Shown here: positions 37,280 through 46,918 of the stretch, piece after piece
Position numbering within the stretch: position 1 is the stretch's first letter
Layout of the letters: each line of letters starts with the position of its first letter
NCBI RefSeq assembly: GCF_003259175.1
Contig: NZ_QGOK01000003.1
Coordinates: 186,001-250,000, forward strand
DNA: 64,000 bases
Direction: 5' to 3'
Source: Marinomonas shanghaiensis
Lineage (GTDB): Bacteria > Pseudomonadota > Gammaproteobacteria > Pseudomonadales > Marinomonadaceae
The notes under the pieces: model-generated
What the model saw: only the letters and a program-made list of their open reading frames with translations
Told to the model about the DNA's origin: nothing
Databases searched by the model: none
Program-made: the position numbers and the translations under genes

Positions 37280-38569
37280 TTGTTTTTTGAACGTCCAGAT
37301 AGTGGTGAAATAGCTGTATTGGTCCATATAGATTTTCGTGATCAAAGTGAATCTTATGGGCCTGAAGAGTTTGTTGAGCTTGCTATTTCGGCTGGCGCTG
37401 ATCCTGTTGCGGTTGTAACGGGGTCTCGTCAGCGTCCTGATGCTAAGTACTTTATCGGTACTGGTAAGCTAGCTGAAATAAAAGACATTGTTGATCGTGA
37501 AGGGGCGCAAGTCGTTCTTTTCGATCATGCTTTGTCTCCTTCCCAAGAGCGCAATTTAGAAAGTGTTTTTCAATGTCGTGTGCTTGATCGTACAGGCTTA
37601 ATCCTTGATATCTTTGCACAACGAGCACGTACTCATGAAGGTAAGTTGCAAGTTGAGTTGGCTCAGTTGCAGCATATGTCAACTCGTCTTATTCGAGGTT
37701 GGACGCACTTAGAACGCCAAAAAGGCGGGATAGGCATGCGTGGGCCAGGTGAGACTCAGCTTGAGACAGATCGTCGCTTGTTAAGAGAGCGTATCAAGTC
37801 TATTCAGAAAAGATTGGAAAAAGTGGAGTCACAGCGCGACCAGAGTCGTCGATCTCGTGACCGATCTGCTGTGCCTACTGTGTCATTAGTGGGTTATACA
37901 AACGCAGGTAAGTCGACTTTATTCAACCGAGCGACAGGGGCGGATGTGTACGCCGCAGATCAGCTGTTTGCAACATTGGATCCAACCTTGCGTCGCCTTG
38001 AGATGGAGCAAATTGGCTCTATTGTATTGGCGGATACCGTAGGTTTTATTCGACAGTTACCACACCGTTTGATTAAAGCATTTCAGGCGACTTTAAAAGA
38101 GTCGTCTGAGGCGGATCTACTTTTGCATGTGGTTGACGCTGCAGACATTTCTCGTGATGAGAATATGGCGCATGTTGATTCAGTATTAAAAGAAATTGGT
38201 GCCGATGAGGTGCCAATGTTGAAAGTATTTAACAAAATAGACGCTTTGGCTGATACGGAACCTCGTATCGATAGAGACGCTGACGGGAACCCTTTCCGAG
38301 TTTGGTTGTCTGCTCGTGATGGTCAAGGTGTTGATTTGCTTAAACAGGCCATCTCTGAGCTATTGGCGGAGGATGTTTTTAGTGAAACACTTTATTTGTC
38401 CAGTAAGTATGGGCGCATAAGGGCGATGCTGTTTGAGCATGGTGCTGTCAGATCGGAGCGTTTCGATGAAAGTGGTCGTTCTGTTCTTGATGTGAAGTTG
38501 CCTAAAAAAGACTATTTACAGATTTTGGCTCGTGCGGGAATGTCTGAAGATCAGATAGAGGTAGCGTGA
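37280..38569 (+). CDS. hflX: GTPase HflX (ribosome-splitting heat shock factor)
   Basis: This 429-residue GTPase binds the 50S subunit and rescues stalled ribosomes. An N-terminal HflX domain is followed by a GMRGPGETQLETDRR helix. The G domain has a P-loop GYTNAGKS (205-212), G3 DTVGF (252-256) and G4 NKID (318-321). The start is a TTG, supported by AGAGGA eight bases upstream and by the N-terminal match to E. coli HflX (MF..ERPDSGEIAVLVHIDF). No ATG start is available, so translation is probably modest. It follows hfq after 35 nt. Confidence 0.95.
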   Translation: MFFERPDSGEIAVLVHIDFRDQSESYGPEEFVELAISAGADPVAVVTGSRQRPDAKYFIGTGKLAEIKDIVDREGAQVVLFDHALSPSQERNLESVFQCRVLDRTGLILDIFAQRARTHEGKLQVELAQLQHMSTRLIRGWTHLERQKGGIGMRGPGETQLETDRRLLRERIKSIQKRLEKVESQRDQSRRSRDRSAVPTVSLVGYTNAGKSTLFNRATGADVYAADQLFATLDPTLRRLEMEQIGSIVLADTVGFIRQLPHRLIKAFQATLKESSEADLLLHVVDAADISRDENMAHVDSVLKEIGADEVPMLKVFNKIDALADTEPRIDRDADGNPFRVWLSARDGQGVDLLKQAISELLAEDVFSETLYLSSKYGRIRAMLFEHGAVRSERFDESGRSVLDVKLPKKDYLQILARAGMSEDQIEVA

Positions 38570-38608
38570 GTTATACAGGGTTATCATTAAAATAAGTGGA
38601 GACGTAGT

Positions 38609-39856
38609 ATGGCCTGGAATGAACCGGGTAATAACGACAATGACCCATGGAATCCAGATAAGAACCGTAATAATGGTGCTGGGCGCCCGGACGGAGGTCG
38701 TGAGAAAGACGCCGATAATGATCCTTGGGGTCGTAAACCAACTGGAGGCAAAGATCAAAGCCCTCCAGATTTGGATGAAGCATTCCGTAAGCTGATGGAC
38801 ATGTTGGGGGTTAAAAAATCCCGCAAGTCTGGTGGCCCTAACGGTGGTGATTCCGGCATGTCTGGCAAATTTGGCGGTAGTCTGATTGCGATTGTTCTGT
38901 TGGCTTTGCTTGCTTTGTGGGCGGCGACAGGGGTTTATCAGGTGGACCAACAGGAGCGAGGTGTTGTGCTTCGTTTGGGTAAATATCACTCTACTGTTAT
39001 GCCGGGGTTACATTGGAATCCACCAATGATTGACTCAGTTAGTAAAGTGAATGTTACTAAAGTGCGTTCTCATGATCACAAGGCACTCATGCTGACAGTT
39101 GATGATGCTATTGTTGAAGTGGGTGTGTCTGTTCAGTATTCTGTTCAAGATCCTAAGGATTTCTTGATTAACGTGCGTAATCCTGAAGAATCTCTTGCTC
39201 AGATAACAGAAAGTGCGCTTCGCCATGTTGTTGGTAGTTCTGAAATGGATCAAATTCTTACTCAAGGCCGAGAGTTGTTGGCTGAAGAAGTGAAGGTGAG
39301 AATTCAAGATTACAGTACAGCGTACGGAACTGGTGTATTGATTTCGAAAGTGAACGTTGAGAATACTCAGGCGCCAACTCAGGTGCAGGAAGCGTTTGAT
39401 GACGTTATCAAAGCCAAAGAAGATGAGTTGCGTGTACGAAATGAAGCTGAGTCTTATGCGAATGGTATCATTCCTGAAGCTCGTGGACGTGCGCAGCGTA
39501 TTCGTGAAGAAGCTGAAGCTTACCGCTCTGAGATTGTTGCTCGGGCAAGTGGTCAGGCGGATCGTTTCGATCGTTTGTATCGTGAGTATACAAAAGCGCC
39601 AGACGTAACTCGTCGTCGTTTGTATATTGAAACGATGGAAACGGTCTACAAAGATGTGAATAAGGTTGTTGTTGATACTGAGGGTGGAAACAACATGATG
39701 TACTTGCCTTTGGATCAGCTGATGAAGCAGCGTGCTGAGTCATCTACTGGTACCGGTTCTATGAGCTCTGGAAATATTGGGGCGCTAACAGATCAAGTGC
39801 TTGATGAAATACGTAAGCGCCAAAGTGCAACTATTCGTAGAGAGGGCAGAAACTAA
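38609..39856 (+). CDS. hflK: FtsH protease modulator HflK
   Basis: This 415-residue SPFH-family protein forms a periplasmic membrane cage with HflC around FtsH. A Gly/Asn/Asp-rich N-terminal region (residues 1-85) is typical of HflK. One transmembrane helix lies at about 89-107, followed by the SPFH domain and a charged coiled-coil region (SYANGIIPEARGRAQRIREE). Its stop shares one base with the hflC start (TAATG). Confidence 0.97.
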   Translation: MAWNEPGNNDNDPWNPDKNRNNGAGRPDGGREKDADNDPWGRKPTGGKDQSPPDLDEAFRKLMDMLGVKKSRKSGGPNGGDSGMSGKFGGSLIAIVLLALLALWAATGVYQVDQQERGVVLRLGKYHSTVMPGLHWNPPMIDSVSKVNVTKVRSHDHKALMLTVDDAIVEVGVSVQYSVQDPKDFLINVRNPEESLAQITESALRHVVGSSEMDQILTQGRELLAEEVKVRIQDYSTAYGTGVLISKVNVENTQAPTQVQEAFDDVIKAKEDELRVRNEAESYANGIIPEARGRAQRIREEAEAYRSEIVARASGQADRFDRLYREYTKAPDVTRRRLYIETMETVYKDVNKVVVDTEGGNNMMYLPLDQLMKQRAESSTGTGSMSSGNIGALTDQVLDEIRKRQSATIRREGRN

Positions 39857-40737
39857 TGAAAGGCTTTTCTTTTTCAGTTTTATTTGTTGTTCTTCTCGGT
39901 GTGTTAATTGCTTCTCAGACGCTTTTTGTCGTCAAAGAAACAGAGCGTGCGGTTGTGCTTAAGTTTGGTGAGATTGTTCGGGAAGATGTTCAGCCTGGCA
40001 TTCACTTTAAACTGCCGATTATGAATGAAGTTAAGAAGTTTGATGCACGAATTCTAACGATGGACTCGCGTCCTCAGCGTTATTTAACGCTAGAGAAGAA
40101 AGCGGTTATCGTGGATTCTTATGTTAAATGGAAAATCGATTCTGTCGCTAAGTTTTATCAGGCCACATCGGGTGATGAGTTTGTTGCGAACCGAGTTTTG
40201 TCTTCCCGTGTTGATACAGGGTTGCGTAATAAGTTCGGTGAACGAACCATGCATGAGGTGGTTTCTGGTCAGCGAGATCAGTTGATGACCGAGTTGCGTG
40301 ACGATTTAAATCGTGTGGCTCAGAATGAGTTAGGTATTTCTATCGTTGATATCCGTGTTAAGCGAATCGACCTACCGCCTGATGTGAGTGAGTCTGTTTA
40401 TCAGCGTATGAGAACGGAGCGTGAGCGTGAAGCTCGTGAGCATAGATCGAAAGGTTTGGAGCTTGCGGAAGGTATACGTGCTGATGCAGATCGTCAGCAG
40501 GTTGTTCTTGAAGCAGAAGCGCAGCGTGACGCTGAAATGATACGTGGTGATGGCGATGCTAAAGCGGCGGCTATTTATTCTAAAGTCTATACGCAGGACC
40601 CAGAATTCTATGAATTTTATCGTAGTCTTCAGGCTTACCGCGAAAGCTTTAATGGCAGCAGTGATCTGTTTGTACTTGAACCAGACAGTGAATTCTTCAA
40701 GTATTTGAATAGTTCAGTTCGTGGCGGTACGAAATAG
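39856..40737 (+). CDS. hflC: FtsH protease modulator HflC
   Basis: This 293-residue SPFH-family partner of HflK has an N-terminal membrane anchor (about residues 5-22), the band-7 domain (VVKETERAVVLKFGEIV) and a C-terminal alpha-helical region with long charged repeats (REREAREHRSKGLELAEG). It is translated with hflK by a one-base overlap. A strong terminator follows it. Confidence 0.97.
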   Translation: MKGFSFSVLFVVLLGVLIASQTLFVVKETERAVVLKFGEIVREDVQPGIHFKLPIMNEVKKFDARILTMDSRPQRYLTLEKKAVIVDSYVKWKIDSVAKFYQATSGDEFVANRVLSSRVDTGLRNKFGERTMHEVVSGQRDQLMTELRDDLNRVAQNELGISIVDIRVKRIDLPPDVSESVYQRMRTEREREAREHRSKGLELAEGIRADADRQQVVLEAEAQRDAEMIRGDGDAKAAAIYSKVYTQDPEFYEFYRSLQAYRESFNGSSDLFVLEPDSEFFKYLNSSVRGGTK

Positions 40738-40805
40738 CGTCCATATTCGTCAATAATCGTTCGTGAAGCCTATTTGTTAAAATGGGAAACATGATACTAT
40801 TACAC

Positions 40806-40829
40806 AAACCGGGCCCAGCCCGGTTTTTT
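40806..40829 (+). terminator. Rho-independent terminator after hflC
   Basis: AAACCGGGC / GCCCGGTTT stem with a CCA loop, then T3. It lies between hflC and the DUF2065 gene. Confidence 0.88.
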
Positions 40830-40852
40830 AATGGTCAAAATAAAGAGAATCT

Positions 40853-41050
40853 ATGCAGGAATTGTTGCAGTCGCTGCTGGTTGGCGTCAGCCTTTTATTG
40901 ATCGCCGAGGGTGTTTTGCCTTTTCTGGCTCCAAATGTGTGGAGGGAAATAATGGTAAAAGCCATCGCGAGCTCAGATTTGAATTTGCGCATTCTGGGGG
41001 CGGTTAGTATGTTTCTTGGATTAATACTTCTTTTGCTGACACGAAGCTAA
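40853..41050 (+). CDS. DUF2065 family small membrane protein
   Basis: This 65-residue protein has two hydrophobic segments (about residues 5-25 and 44-62, LGAVSMFLGLILLLL). Its place between hflC and hisZ and the sequence match YjeT/DUF2065, a conserved small inner-membrane protein of unknown function. Its start is preceded by a modest ribosome site (AAAGAGAA), and hisZ follows 12 bases after its stop, so these two are co-transcribed with purA from behind the hflC terminator. Confidence 0.82.
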   Translation: MQELLQSLLVGVSLLLIAEGVLPFLAPNVWREIMVKAIASSDLNLRILGAVSMFLGLILLLLTRS

Positions 41051-41062
41051 GAGGATAATTTA

Positions 41063-42241
41063 ATGACATTAGCAGATCGTTGGTTGCTTCCTGAGGGCGT
41101 TGATGAAGCGTTGCCTGAGCAGGCGGCTAAAATCGAACATCTTAGAAGAACTCTGCTTAATCTCCATGAAAGCTGGGGATATCAATTAGTAATACCCCCT
41201 CTTTTAGAGTATTTGGATTCCCTTCTTACGGGTGCTGGTTCAGACCTAGAAATTGAAACCTTTAAAGTGATTGACCAATTATCAGGTCGACTTTTGGGAA
41301 TACGCGCTGATTTTACTTCTCAAGTGGCTCGTATTGACGCTCATTGTCTTAAGGATGATGGGGTTCAGCGTTTGAGTTATTGTGGTAGTGTTTTGAGGAC
41401 GATGCCAGCTGGATTGGATGGTACTCGTAGCCCTATTCAATTAGGTGCAGAAATTTATGGCCATGGTGGAGTAGAGAGTGATATCGAAGTGCTGTCTTTG
41501 ATGTTGCAAACTTTGTCTGTCGCCGGTCTTTCAAATGTTGTGCTTGATTTGGGTCATGTTGATGTTGTAAGCGGCGTGCTGGCTGCTTGTGATTTGAATG
41601 CGGATCAGGAAAAAAAGCTGATTGAGCTTTATAAGGCGAAAGATTTGCCTGAATTAGACCGCTATGTTGAAAGTTTAAATGATCTGCGTGATGTTCAAAA
41701 GCAGTGGTTGGTTAACTTGCCGCGTTTGTGTGGTGGCGAAGATGTTCTGAAGCGTGCATCTGAGCTACTTGGTGATGTTAATGAATCCATTCGTGATGCG
41801 ATTGTTTTGTTGCAGCAAGTAAGTCGTTCTATCTGTCAGCGTTTTCCTAATGTTGGCTTGCATTTTGATTTAAGTGATTTGGTTTCTTATAGCTATCATA
41901 CCGGTGTGGTGTTTGCGGCGTATGTTCCTGGTCACGGAAATGCGATTGCTCGTGGTGGGCGTTACAATAATATTGGCCAAGTATTTGGTCGGTCTAGGCC
42001 TGCTACAGGTTTTAGCACGGATGTAAAAGCTTTGGTTTCTTTGACAGATATTGTTGTTAATAAACCAAAAACAGTACTGTCACCAATTTGCTCAAGTAAC
42101 GAGCTTTGGTTAAAGGTAAATTCTCTGCGTGCTGAGGGTTATCAAGTTGTTGAGGTTTTAGACGACCTTTACGCTGGAAGCGCTGATTTTAAGTTGGATT
42201 TTGTGGATGGGGCTTGGCAGTTGTTGCCGCTTCGAAGCTAG
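41063..42241 (+). CDS. hisZ: ATP phosphoribosyltransferase regulatory subunit
   Basis: This 392-residue protein is a histidyl-tRNA synthetase-like paralogue that lacks the aminoacylation role and activates short-form HisG in histidine biosynthesis. Class II synthetase-fold motifs are visible (PPLLEYLDSLL, QLSGRLLGIRADFTSQVARI, SYCGSVLRT, then ARGGRYNNIG). The C-terminal anticodon-binding domain of HisS is absent. Its location upstream of purA matches pseudomonads. It implies a short HisG elsewhere in the genome. Confidence 0.94.
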   Translation: MTLADRWLLPEGVDEALPEQAAKIEHLRRTLLNLHESWGYQLVIPPLLEYLDSLLTGAGSDLEIETFKVIDQLSGRLLGIRADFTSQVARIDAHCLKDDGVQRLSYCGSVLRTMPAGLDGTRSPIQLGAEIYGHGGVESDIEVLSLMLQTLSVAGLSNVVLDLGHVDVVSGVLAACDLNADQEKKLIELYKAKDLPELDRYVESLNDLRDVQKQWLVNLPRLCGGEDVLKRASELLGDVNESIRDAIVLLQQVSRSICQRFPNVGLHFDLSDLVSYSYHTGVVFAAYVPGHGNAIARGGRYNNIGQVFGRSRPATGFSTDVKALVSLTDIVVNKPKTVLSPICSSNELWLKVNSLRAEGYQVVEVLDDLYAGSADFKLDFVDGAWQLLPLRS

Positions 42242-42264
42242 ACTTTTCTTTAAGAACTATCTAA

Positions 42265-43578
<1,314 letters not shown>

Positions 43579-43601
43579 GCGTTAGTCATTTATATTGTTG
43601 T

Positions 43602-43629
43602 AAAAAAGCCGCATTTTGCGGCTTTTTTT
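43602..43629 (+). terminator. Rho-independent terminator after purA
   Basis: AAAAAAGCCGCA / TGCGGCTTTTTT stem, TTT loop, then more T. Confidence 0.92.
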
Positions 43630-43669
43630 GTTTTTGTGGGTCGCTAAGTTCATCATATTAGCATTCTTT

Positions 43670-43683
43670 GTAAATAGAGTGAA
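43670..43683 (+). promoter_or_regulatory. Candidate CpxR-like box upstream of the CpxR-like gene
   Basis: GTAAA-TAGA-GTGAA resembles the E. coli CpxR consensus GTAAA-N5-GTAAA with a 4-nt spacer and one mismatch. A palindrome GTAA-TAT-TTAC lies at 43714-43724, between this and the start codon. Both are candidates for autoregulation. Confidence 0.3.
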
Positions 43684-43784
43684 AAGAGGGGGAGGAGTTT
43701 GCTGGGCGCTAAGGTAATATTTACAATTGAACTTATGGCGATGTAACCGTCTGCTAAATAATGGAAAAATGAGAGGAAATATTT

Positions 43785-44483
43785 ATGGTTAAGTTATTGC
43801 TTGCTGATGATGATGCTCGTTTGTCGGATCTAATAAAGGAATACTTTGATGGTGAGGGCTATGAAGTTGCTCATGCTTGGAATGGTCGCGAGGCTTTAGA
43901 GTTGATGGCGGCCGACATGCCTGACATTATTATTCTTGATGTCATGATGCCGGAATTGGATGGCTTTGAAACGTTAAAGCAGATTCGTAATAAGAGTGCT
44001 GTGCCTGTCATTATGTTGACAGCAAAAGGCGATGATATTGATCGTATTCTAGGGTTGGAAATGGGCGCGGACGATTATTTGTCAAAACCATTCAATCCGC
44101 GTGAATTACTGGCTCGCATTAAGGCGATTTTACGTCGCGCAAGTCAGGAGCGTGAAGATGACCCAACGGCGGACATTGATCTTTCTGGTGTTTTGTTGCG
44201 TCGTAAAGATCGAACAGTTTACCTTGAGGGGGAGTTGGTAGAGTTAACGACCTCTGAATACACGTTATTAGAATGTATGTTGATGGCGCCCGGTCAGGTT
44301 TTAACAAAGCAAGAGCTTTCTGAAAAGGCTTTGGGTCGTAAATTAACCATGTACGATCGCAGTTTGGATATGCACATCAGTAATTTGCGTAAGAAGATAG
44401 GCAGCTTAGAGAACGGCGACCCTCGAATTAAGACGGTGCGTGGTGTTGGTTATATTTTTGTGTCAAATGAGCAGGGTGCTTAA
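43785..44483 (+). CDS. cpxR: CpxR-like OmpR-family response regulator
   Basis: This 232-residue regulator has a receiver domain (phosphate acceptor D52 in ILDVMMPELDG, K101) and a winged helix with EKALGRKLTMYDRSLDMHIS, a stretch close to that of E. coli CpxR (VLGKRLTPFDRAIDMHIS). CpxR controls envelope stress genes. The gene is preceded by AGAGGAAATATTT before ATG and followed 6 nt after its stop by its kinase. It sits between purA and rnpB, a site where I would not normally expect Cpx genes. The symbol is by similarity of the DNA-binding region and could be an OmpR paralogue. Confidence 0.78.
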   Translation: MVKLLLADDDARLSDLIKEYFDGEGYEVAHAWNGREALELMAADMPDIIILDVMMPELDGFETLKQIRNKSAVPVIMLTAKGDDIDRILGLEMGADDYLSKPFNPRELLARIKAILRRASQEREDDPTADIDLSGVLLRRKDRTVYLEGELVELTTSEYTLLECMLMAPGQVLTKQELSEKALGRKLTMYDRSLDMHISNLRKKIGSLENGDPRIKTVRGVGYIFVSNEQGA

Positions 44484-44489
44484 TCTTTT

Positions 44490-45797
44490 ATGAAAAATAC
44501 TTTTCTGCGTGTGTTTCTGGTGGTGTTACTGTCCAATATTATTGTGGTTAGTATTGGTTTAGGGATGGTGCAGTTTATTCAGAAACGCAACCAGGTGTCC
44601 GCTGATTTGCTGGGTGATGTCGGTGTTCAGTTGGTCGCTGGGTATGAAAAGTTTGGTATTGTTTCCTTGCAAGAGGAAACGAAAAAGGCAGAGAAGCGCT
44701 TGTCTGGGACCATTTACTTGTATCAAGAAAATGGTCGACCTCTTCTTAAGCCTTTGCCGCGTAACTTTAGAGAGCAGAATACGCCGAGTTCATCAACTCG
44801 GCCAGCGGCGGATTTCTTGCACAGTCAATTTATTCAGGTGATTGGTGGTAATAATGTCCAGTACTTGCTGATATTTAAGCCTGATCCCGAAATTAGCTCG
44901 TTAGCCCCTGAAGCGGTTGTTGGTTTTTCTTTACTTGGACTATTGGTTTCAAGTGGTGTGTTGGCTTATTGGTTGCTGGGGCCTTTGCTTAAGTTGCAAC
45001 GCGTGGCTCGCTCCTTTGGTCAGGGAGACATGACCGCTAGGGTGGAGAATAAGCTGGCGCGCAGAAGTGATGCGGTGGGTAAGTTGGCGCGTGAGTTTAA
45101 TGAAATGGCAGTCAGAATAGAAACGCTTTTGTCTTCAAAGGAGCGTCTGATGCGCGATGTTTCTCATGAGTTAAGAACGCCACTTGCTCGAATTGAGGTG
45201 GCGCTGACGATTGCGGAAGATAAGTATGGGACTGAGGCGCAGAAAGGTTATCTTCATCGCATTCGCACTGAGCTTCATGAGCTTGATGAGTTAATTGGAC
45301 AGGTGTTGACTTTAAGTCGCCTAGAGGCAGCCTCTCTTATAAAAGAGGAGATGGATCTTCAAGAGTGGCTGAGTGAAATTGTTGCGGATGTGAGTTTTGA
45401 AAGTCAGCTTAAGGGGATTTCGGTGACAAAAATTGGTCGTATGCCGAAAACCATTTTGGGCGATCCTCTTCAATTGCGTCATGCGATAGAGAATGTGCTC
45501 CGCAATGCGTGTTTTTATGCCGGTTGTGGGGGTGTTATTGAAGTGGAAACTCTGGAGAAAGCGGGGACGGCCTTTATTTATGTGCGCGATAATGGTCCTG
45601 GCGTTTCTGACGATAAGCTGGAGAAAATATTTCACGCTTTTTATCGTTCTTCTGAGGCTCGGGAGGCGAACAGTGGCGGCTTTGGTGTTGGTCTTACTAT
45701 ATCGCAACGTATTATCAGGGCGCACAAGGGGCAAATAATGGCTCGTAATCGTGAGGAGGGTGGATTAGAGGTGTGTTTTCAGCTCCCTGTAGCCTAG
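44490..45797 (+). CDS. cpxA: CpxA-like envelope sensor histidine kinase
   Basis: This 435-residue membrane kinase has a first helix at about residues 6-28, a periplasmic domain of about 110 residues, a second helix at about 142-164 and a HAMP segment (RVARSFGQGDMTARVEN). HisKA has H227 in VSHELRTPLARIEVAL and the HATPase shows VLRNACFYAG, DNGPGVSDD and GFGVGLTIS. This is the layout of CpxA, and the pairing with a CpxR-like regulator supports it. No cpxP-like gene is next to the pair. Confidence 0.78.
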   Translation: MKNTFLRVFLVVLLSNIIVVSIGLGMVQFIQKRNQVSADLLGDVGVQLVAGYEKFGIVSLQEETKKAEKRLSGTIYLYQENGRPLLKPLPRNFREQNTPSSSTRPAADFLHSQFIQVIGGNNVQYLLIFKPDPEISSLAPEAVVGFSLLGLLVSSGVLAYWLLGPLLKLQRVARSFGQGDMTARVENKLARRSDAVGKLAREFNEMAVRIETLLSSKERLMRDVSHELRTPLARIEVALTIAEDKYGTEAQKGYLHRIRTELHELDELIGQVLTLSRLEAASLIKEEMDLQEWLSEIVADVSFESQLKGISVTKIGRMPKTILGDPLQLRHAIENVLRNACFYAGCGGVIEVETLEKAGTAFIYVRDNGPGVSDDKLEKIFHAFYRSSEAREANSGGFGVGLTISQRIIRAHKGQIMARNREEGGLEVCFQLPVA

Positions 45798-45843
45798 TGA
45801 ATGTACTAGAGAGTATTGTGTGCTTTTATTTGGAAGAAAGCCC

Positions 45844-45872
45844 TTGTTATTGTCCTCATAGGTAAGTAACAT
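45844..45872 (+). promoter_or_regulatory. Sigma-70 promoter of rnpB
   Basis: TTGTTA (-35, 45844-45849) and TAACAT (-10, 45867-45872) are spaced by 17 bp and end 7 nt before the first base of the RNase P RNA stem. Both hexamers match 4 of 6 consensus bases. Confidence 0.6.
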
Positions 45873-45879
45873 GCCCGTC

Positions 45880-46226
45880 GCAAGTTGGCTAGGCAGTCGC
45901 CGCTCAATTTATTGGGGGGAGGAAAGTCCGGGCTTCGCAGGGTAAAGTGCCAGGTAACGCCTGGGGGGCGTGAGCCTACGGAAAGTGCAGCAGAAAATAC
46001 ACCGCCTAAGCAGTTTACTGCCGGTAAGGTTGAAATGGTGCGGTAAGAGCGCACCGCGCGACTGGTAACAGTTCGTGGCTAGGTAAACCCCACTTGAAGC
46101 AAGACCAAATAGGAACTCTTTGGCGTGACCCGCGCTGAGTTCGGGTAGGTTGCTAGAGACGTGCAGTGATGTACGTATTAGATGAATGACTGTCCACGAC
46201 AGAACCCGGCTTATCGGCCAACTTGC
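45880..46226 (+). ncRNA. rnpB: RNase P RNA, bacterial type A
   Basis: This 347-nt catalytic RNA matures the 5' ends of tRNAs with the RnpA protein. The 5' strand GCAAGTTGGC pairs with the 3' strand GCCAACTTGC to form P1. Universal blocks are visible: AGGAAAGTCCGGGC, GTGCCAGGTAACGCCTGGGG, GGTGCGGTAAGAGCGCACCG, CAAATAGG and GATGAATGACTGTCCACGAC followed by AGAACCCGGCTTATCGG. These follow the E. coli M1 RNA order with standard type A loops. The 3' end may extend a few bases into the following T-rich tract. Confidence 0.97.
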
Positions 46227-46228
46227 AA

Positions 46229-46250
46229 TTTTTTCCTTTCTTATTTTTTT
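46229..46250 (+). terminator. T-rich terminator tract directly after rnpB
   Basis: Two runs of T follow the P1 3' strand. With P1 as the stem they give an intrinsic-type stop. Confidence 0.6.
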
Positions 46251-46337
46251 TCCAAACTAAAATCAATTTCTTAGTGACTAGATTGCTTTATGGCATCTGG
46301 TTTTTTTGCGTTTCTACGGATTTATTTTGATCAAGAG

Positions 46338-46359
46338 CCGCCTTTGGGGCGGTTTTTTT
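46338..46359 (+). terminator. Second terminator between rnpB and mraZ
   Basis: CCGCC / GGCGG stem with a TTTGG loop, followed by T7. It should isolate the mra promoter from rnpB transcription. Confidence 0.8.
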
Positions 46360-46399
46360 GTGTCTTTTTTGGCGTGTTTATATCTTTACGTAATATTTT

Positions 46400-46428
46400 T
46401 TTACTATTTTGGTGAAAAGGTGTTAAAT
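46400..46428 (+). promoter_or_regulatory. Candidate mra (dcw cluster) promoter
   Basis: TTTACT (46400-46405) and TTAAAT (46423-46428) are 17 bp apart, just upstream of the MraZ-type repeats. Each matches 4 of 6 consensus bases. This would be the main promoter for the division and cell wall cluster. Confidence 0.45.
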
Positions 46429-46430
46429 TG

Positions 46431-46475
46431 TGGGATAAAGTGTCGATAAGTGGGATATGACAATGTTTCGTGGGA
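46431..46475 (+). promoter_or_regulatory. MraZ-binding TGGGA decamer repeats
   Basis: TGGGA starts at 46431, 46451 and 46471, with a degenerate TGTCG at 46441, so the motif keeps a strict 10-bp period. MraZ is known to bind TGGGN repeats spaced by five bases in its own promoter. The last copy falls inside the mraZ coding region. Confidence 0.8.
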
Positions 46476-46918
46476 TTCATCAAGTAAGTGTGGATGCAAA
46501 GGGGCGTATGTCGCTTCCAGCACGCTTGCGTGATGATTTGGCCCAATATGATGATAACGGCGTGGTTGTCACCATAGATCCTGTCTCTCGATGCTTACTG
46601 CTTTATCCCTTGTCTGAGTGGGAGTTGATTCAACAAAAGCTCGATAAATTGCCTACTTTTCAGCCGCAGGCTAGGCGTCTTCAGCGTCTTTTAGTGGGAC
46701 ATGCAACCGATTTAGAAGTGGATAATGCGGGCCGAATTTTGTTACCCGCGCCGCTGCGCGAATTTGCGCGTTTGGATAAAAAGCTAACGATTCTGGGTCA
46801 AGGTAAAAAATTAGAAATTTGGAGCCAAGAAGAATGGGAAGCGCAGCGCGAAGATTATTTGTCCCAAGATGCGCTTGGTGACTTACAAACAGAAACCATG
46901 ATGGATATTTCTTTATGA
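46463..46918 (+). CDS. mraZ: Transcriptional regulator MraZ
   Basis: This roughly 151-residue protein carries two MraZ/SpoVT-AbrB-like repeats, each with the D-x-x-GR motif: [11 protein letters not shown] and [13 protein letters not shown]. It forms a ring and represses its own dcw cluster through the TGGGA repeats upstream. I favour the ATG at 46463, which gives [10 protein letters not shown] as in homologues; an ATG at 46457 adds two residues. Its stop overlaps rsmH by four bases. Confidence 0.95.
   Translation: MFRGIHQVSVDAKGRMSLPARLRDDLAQYDDNGVVVTIDPVSRCLLLYPLSEWELIQQKLDKLPTFQPQARRLQRLLVGHATDLEVDNAGRILLPAPLREFARLDKKLTILGQGKKLEIWSQEEWEAQREDYLSQDALGDLQTETMMDISL

Noticed and set aside
38516..38989. 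157-codon minus-strand frame over the hflX-hflK junction
   Set aside because: Low-complexity mirror of the glycine-rich hflK start; not a gene.
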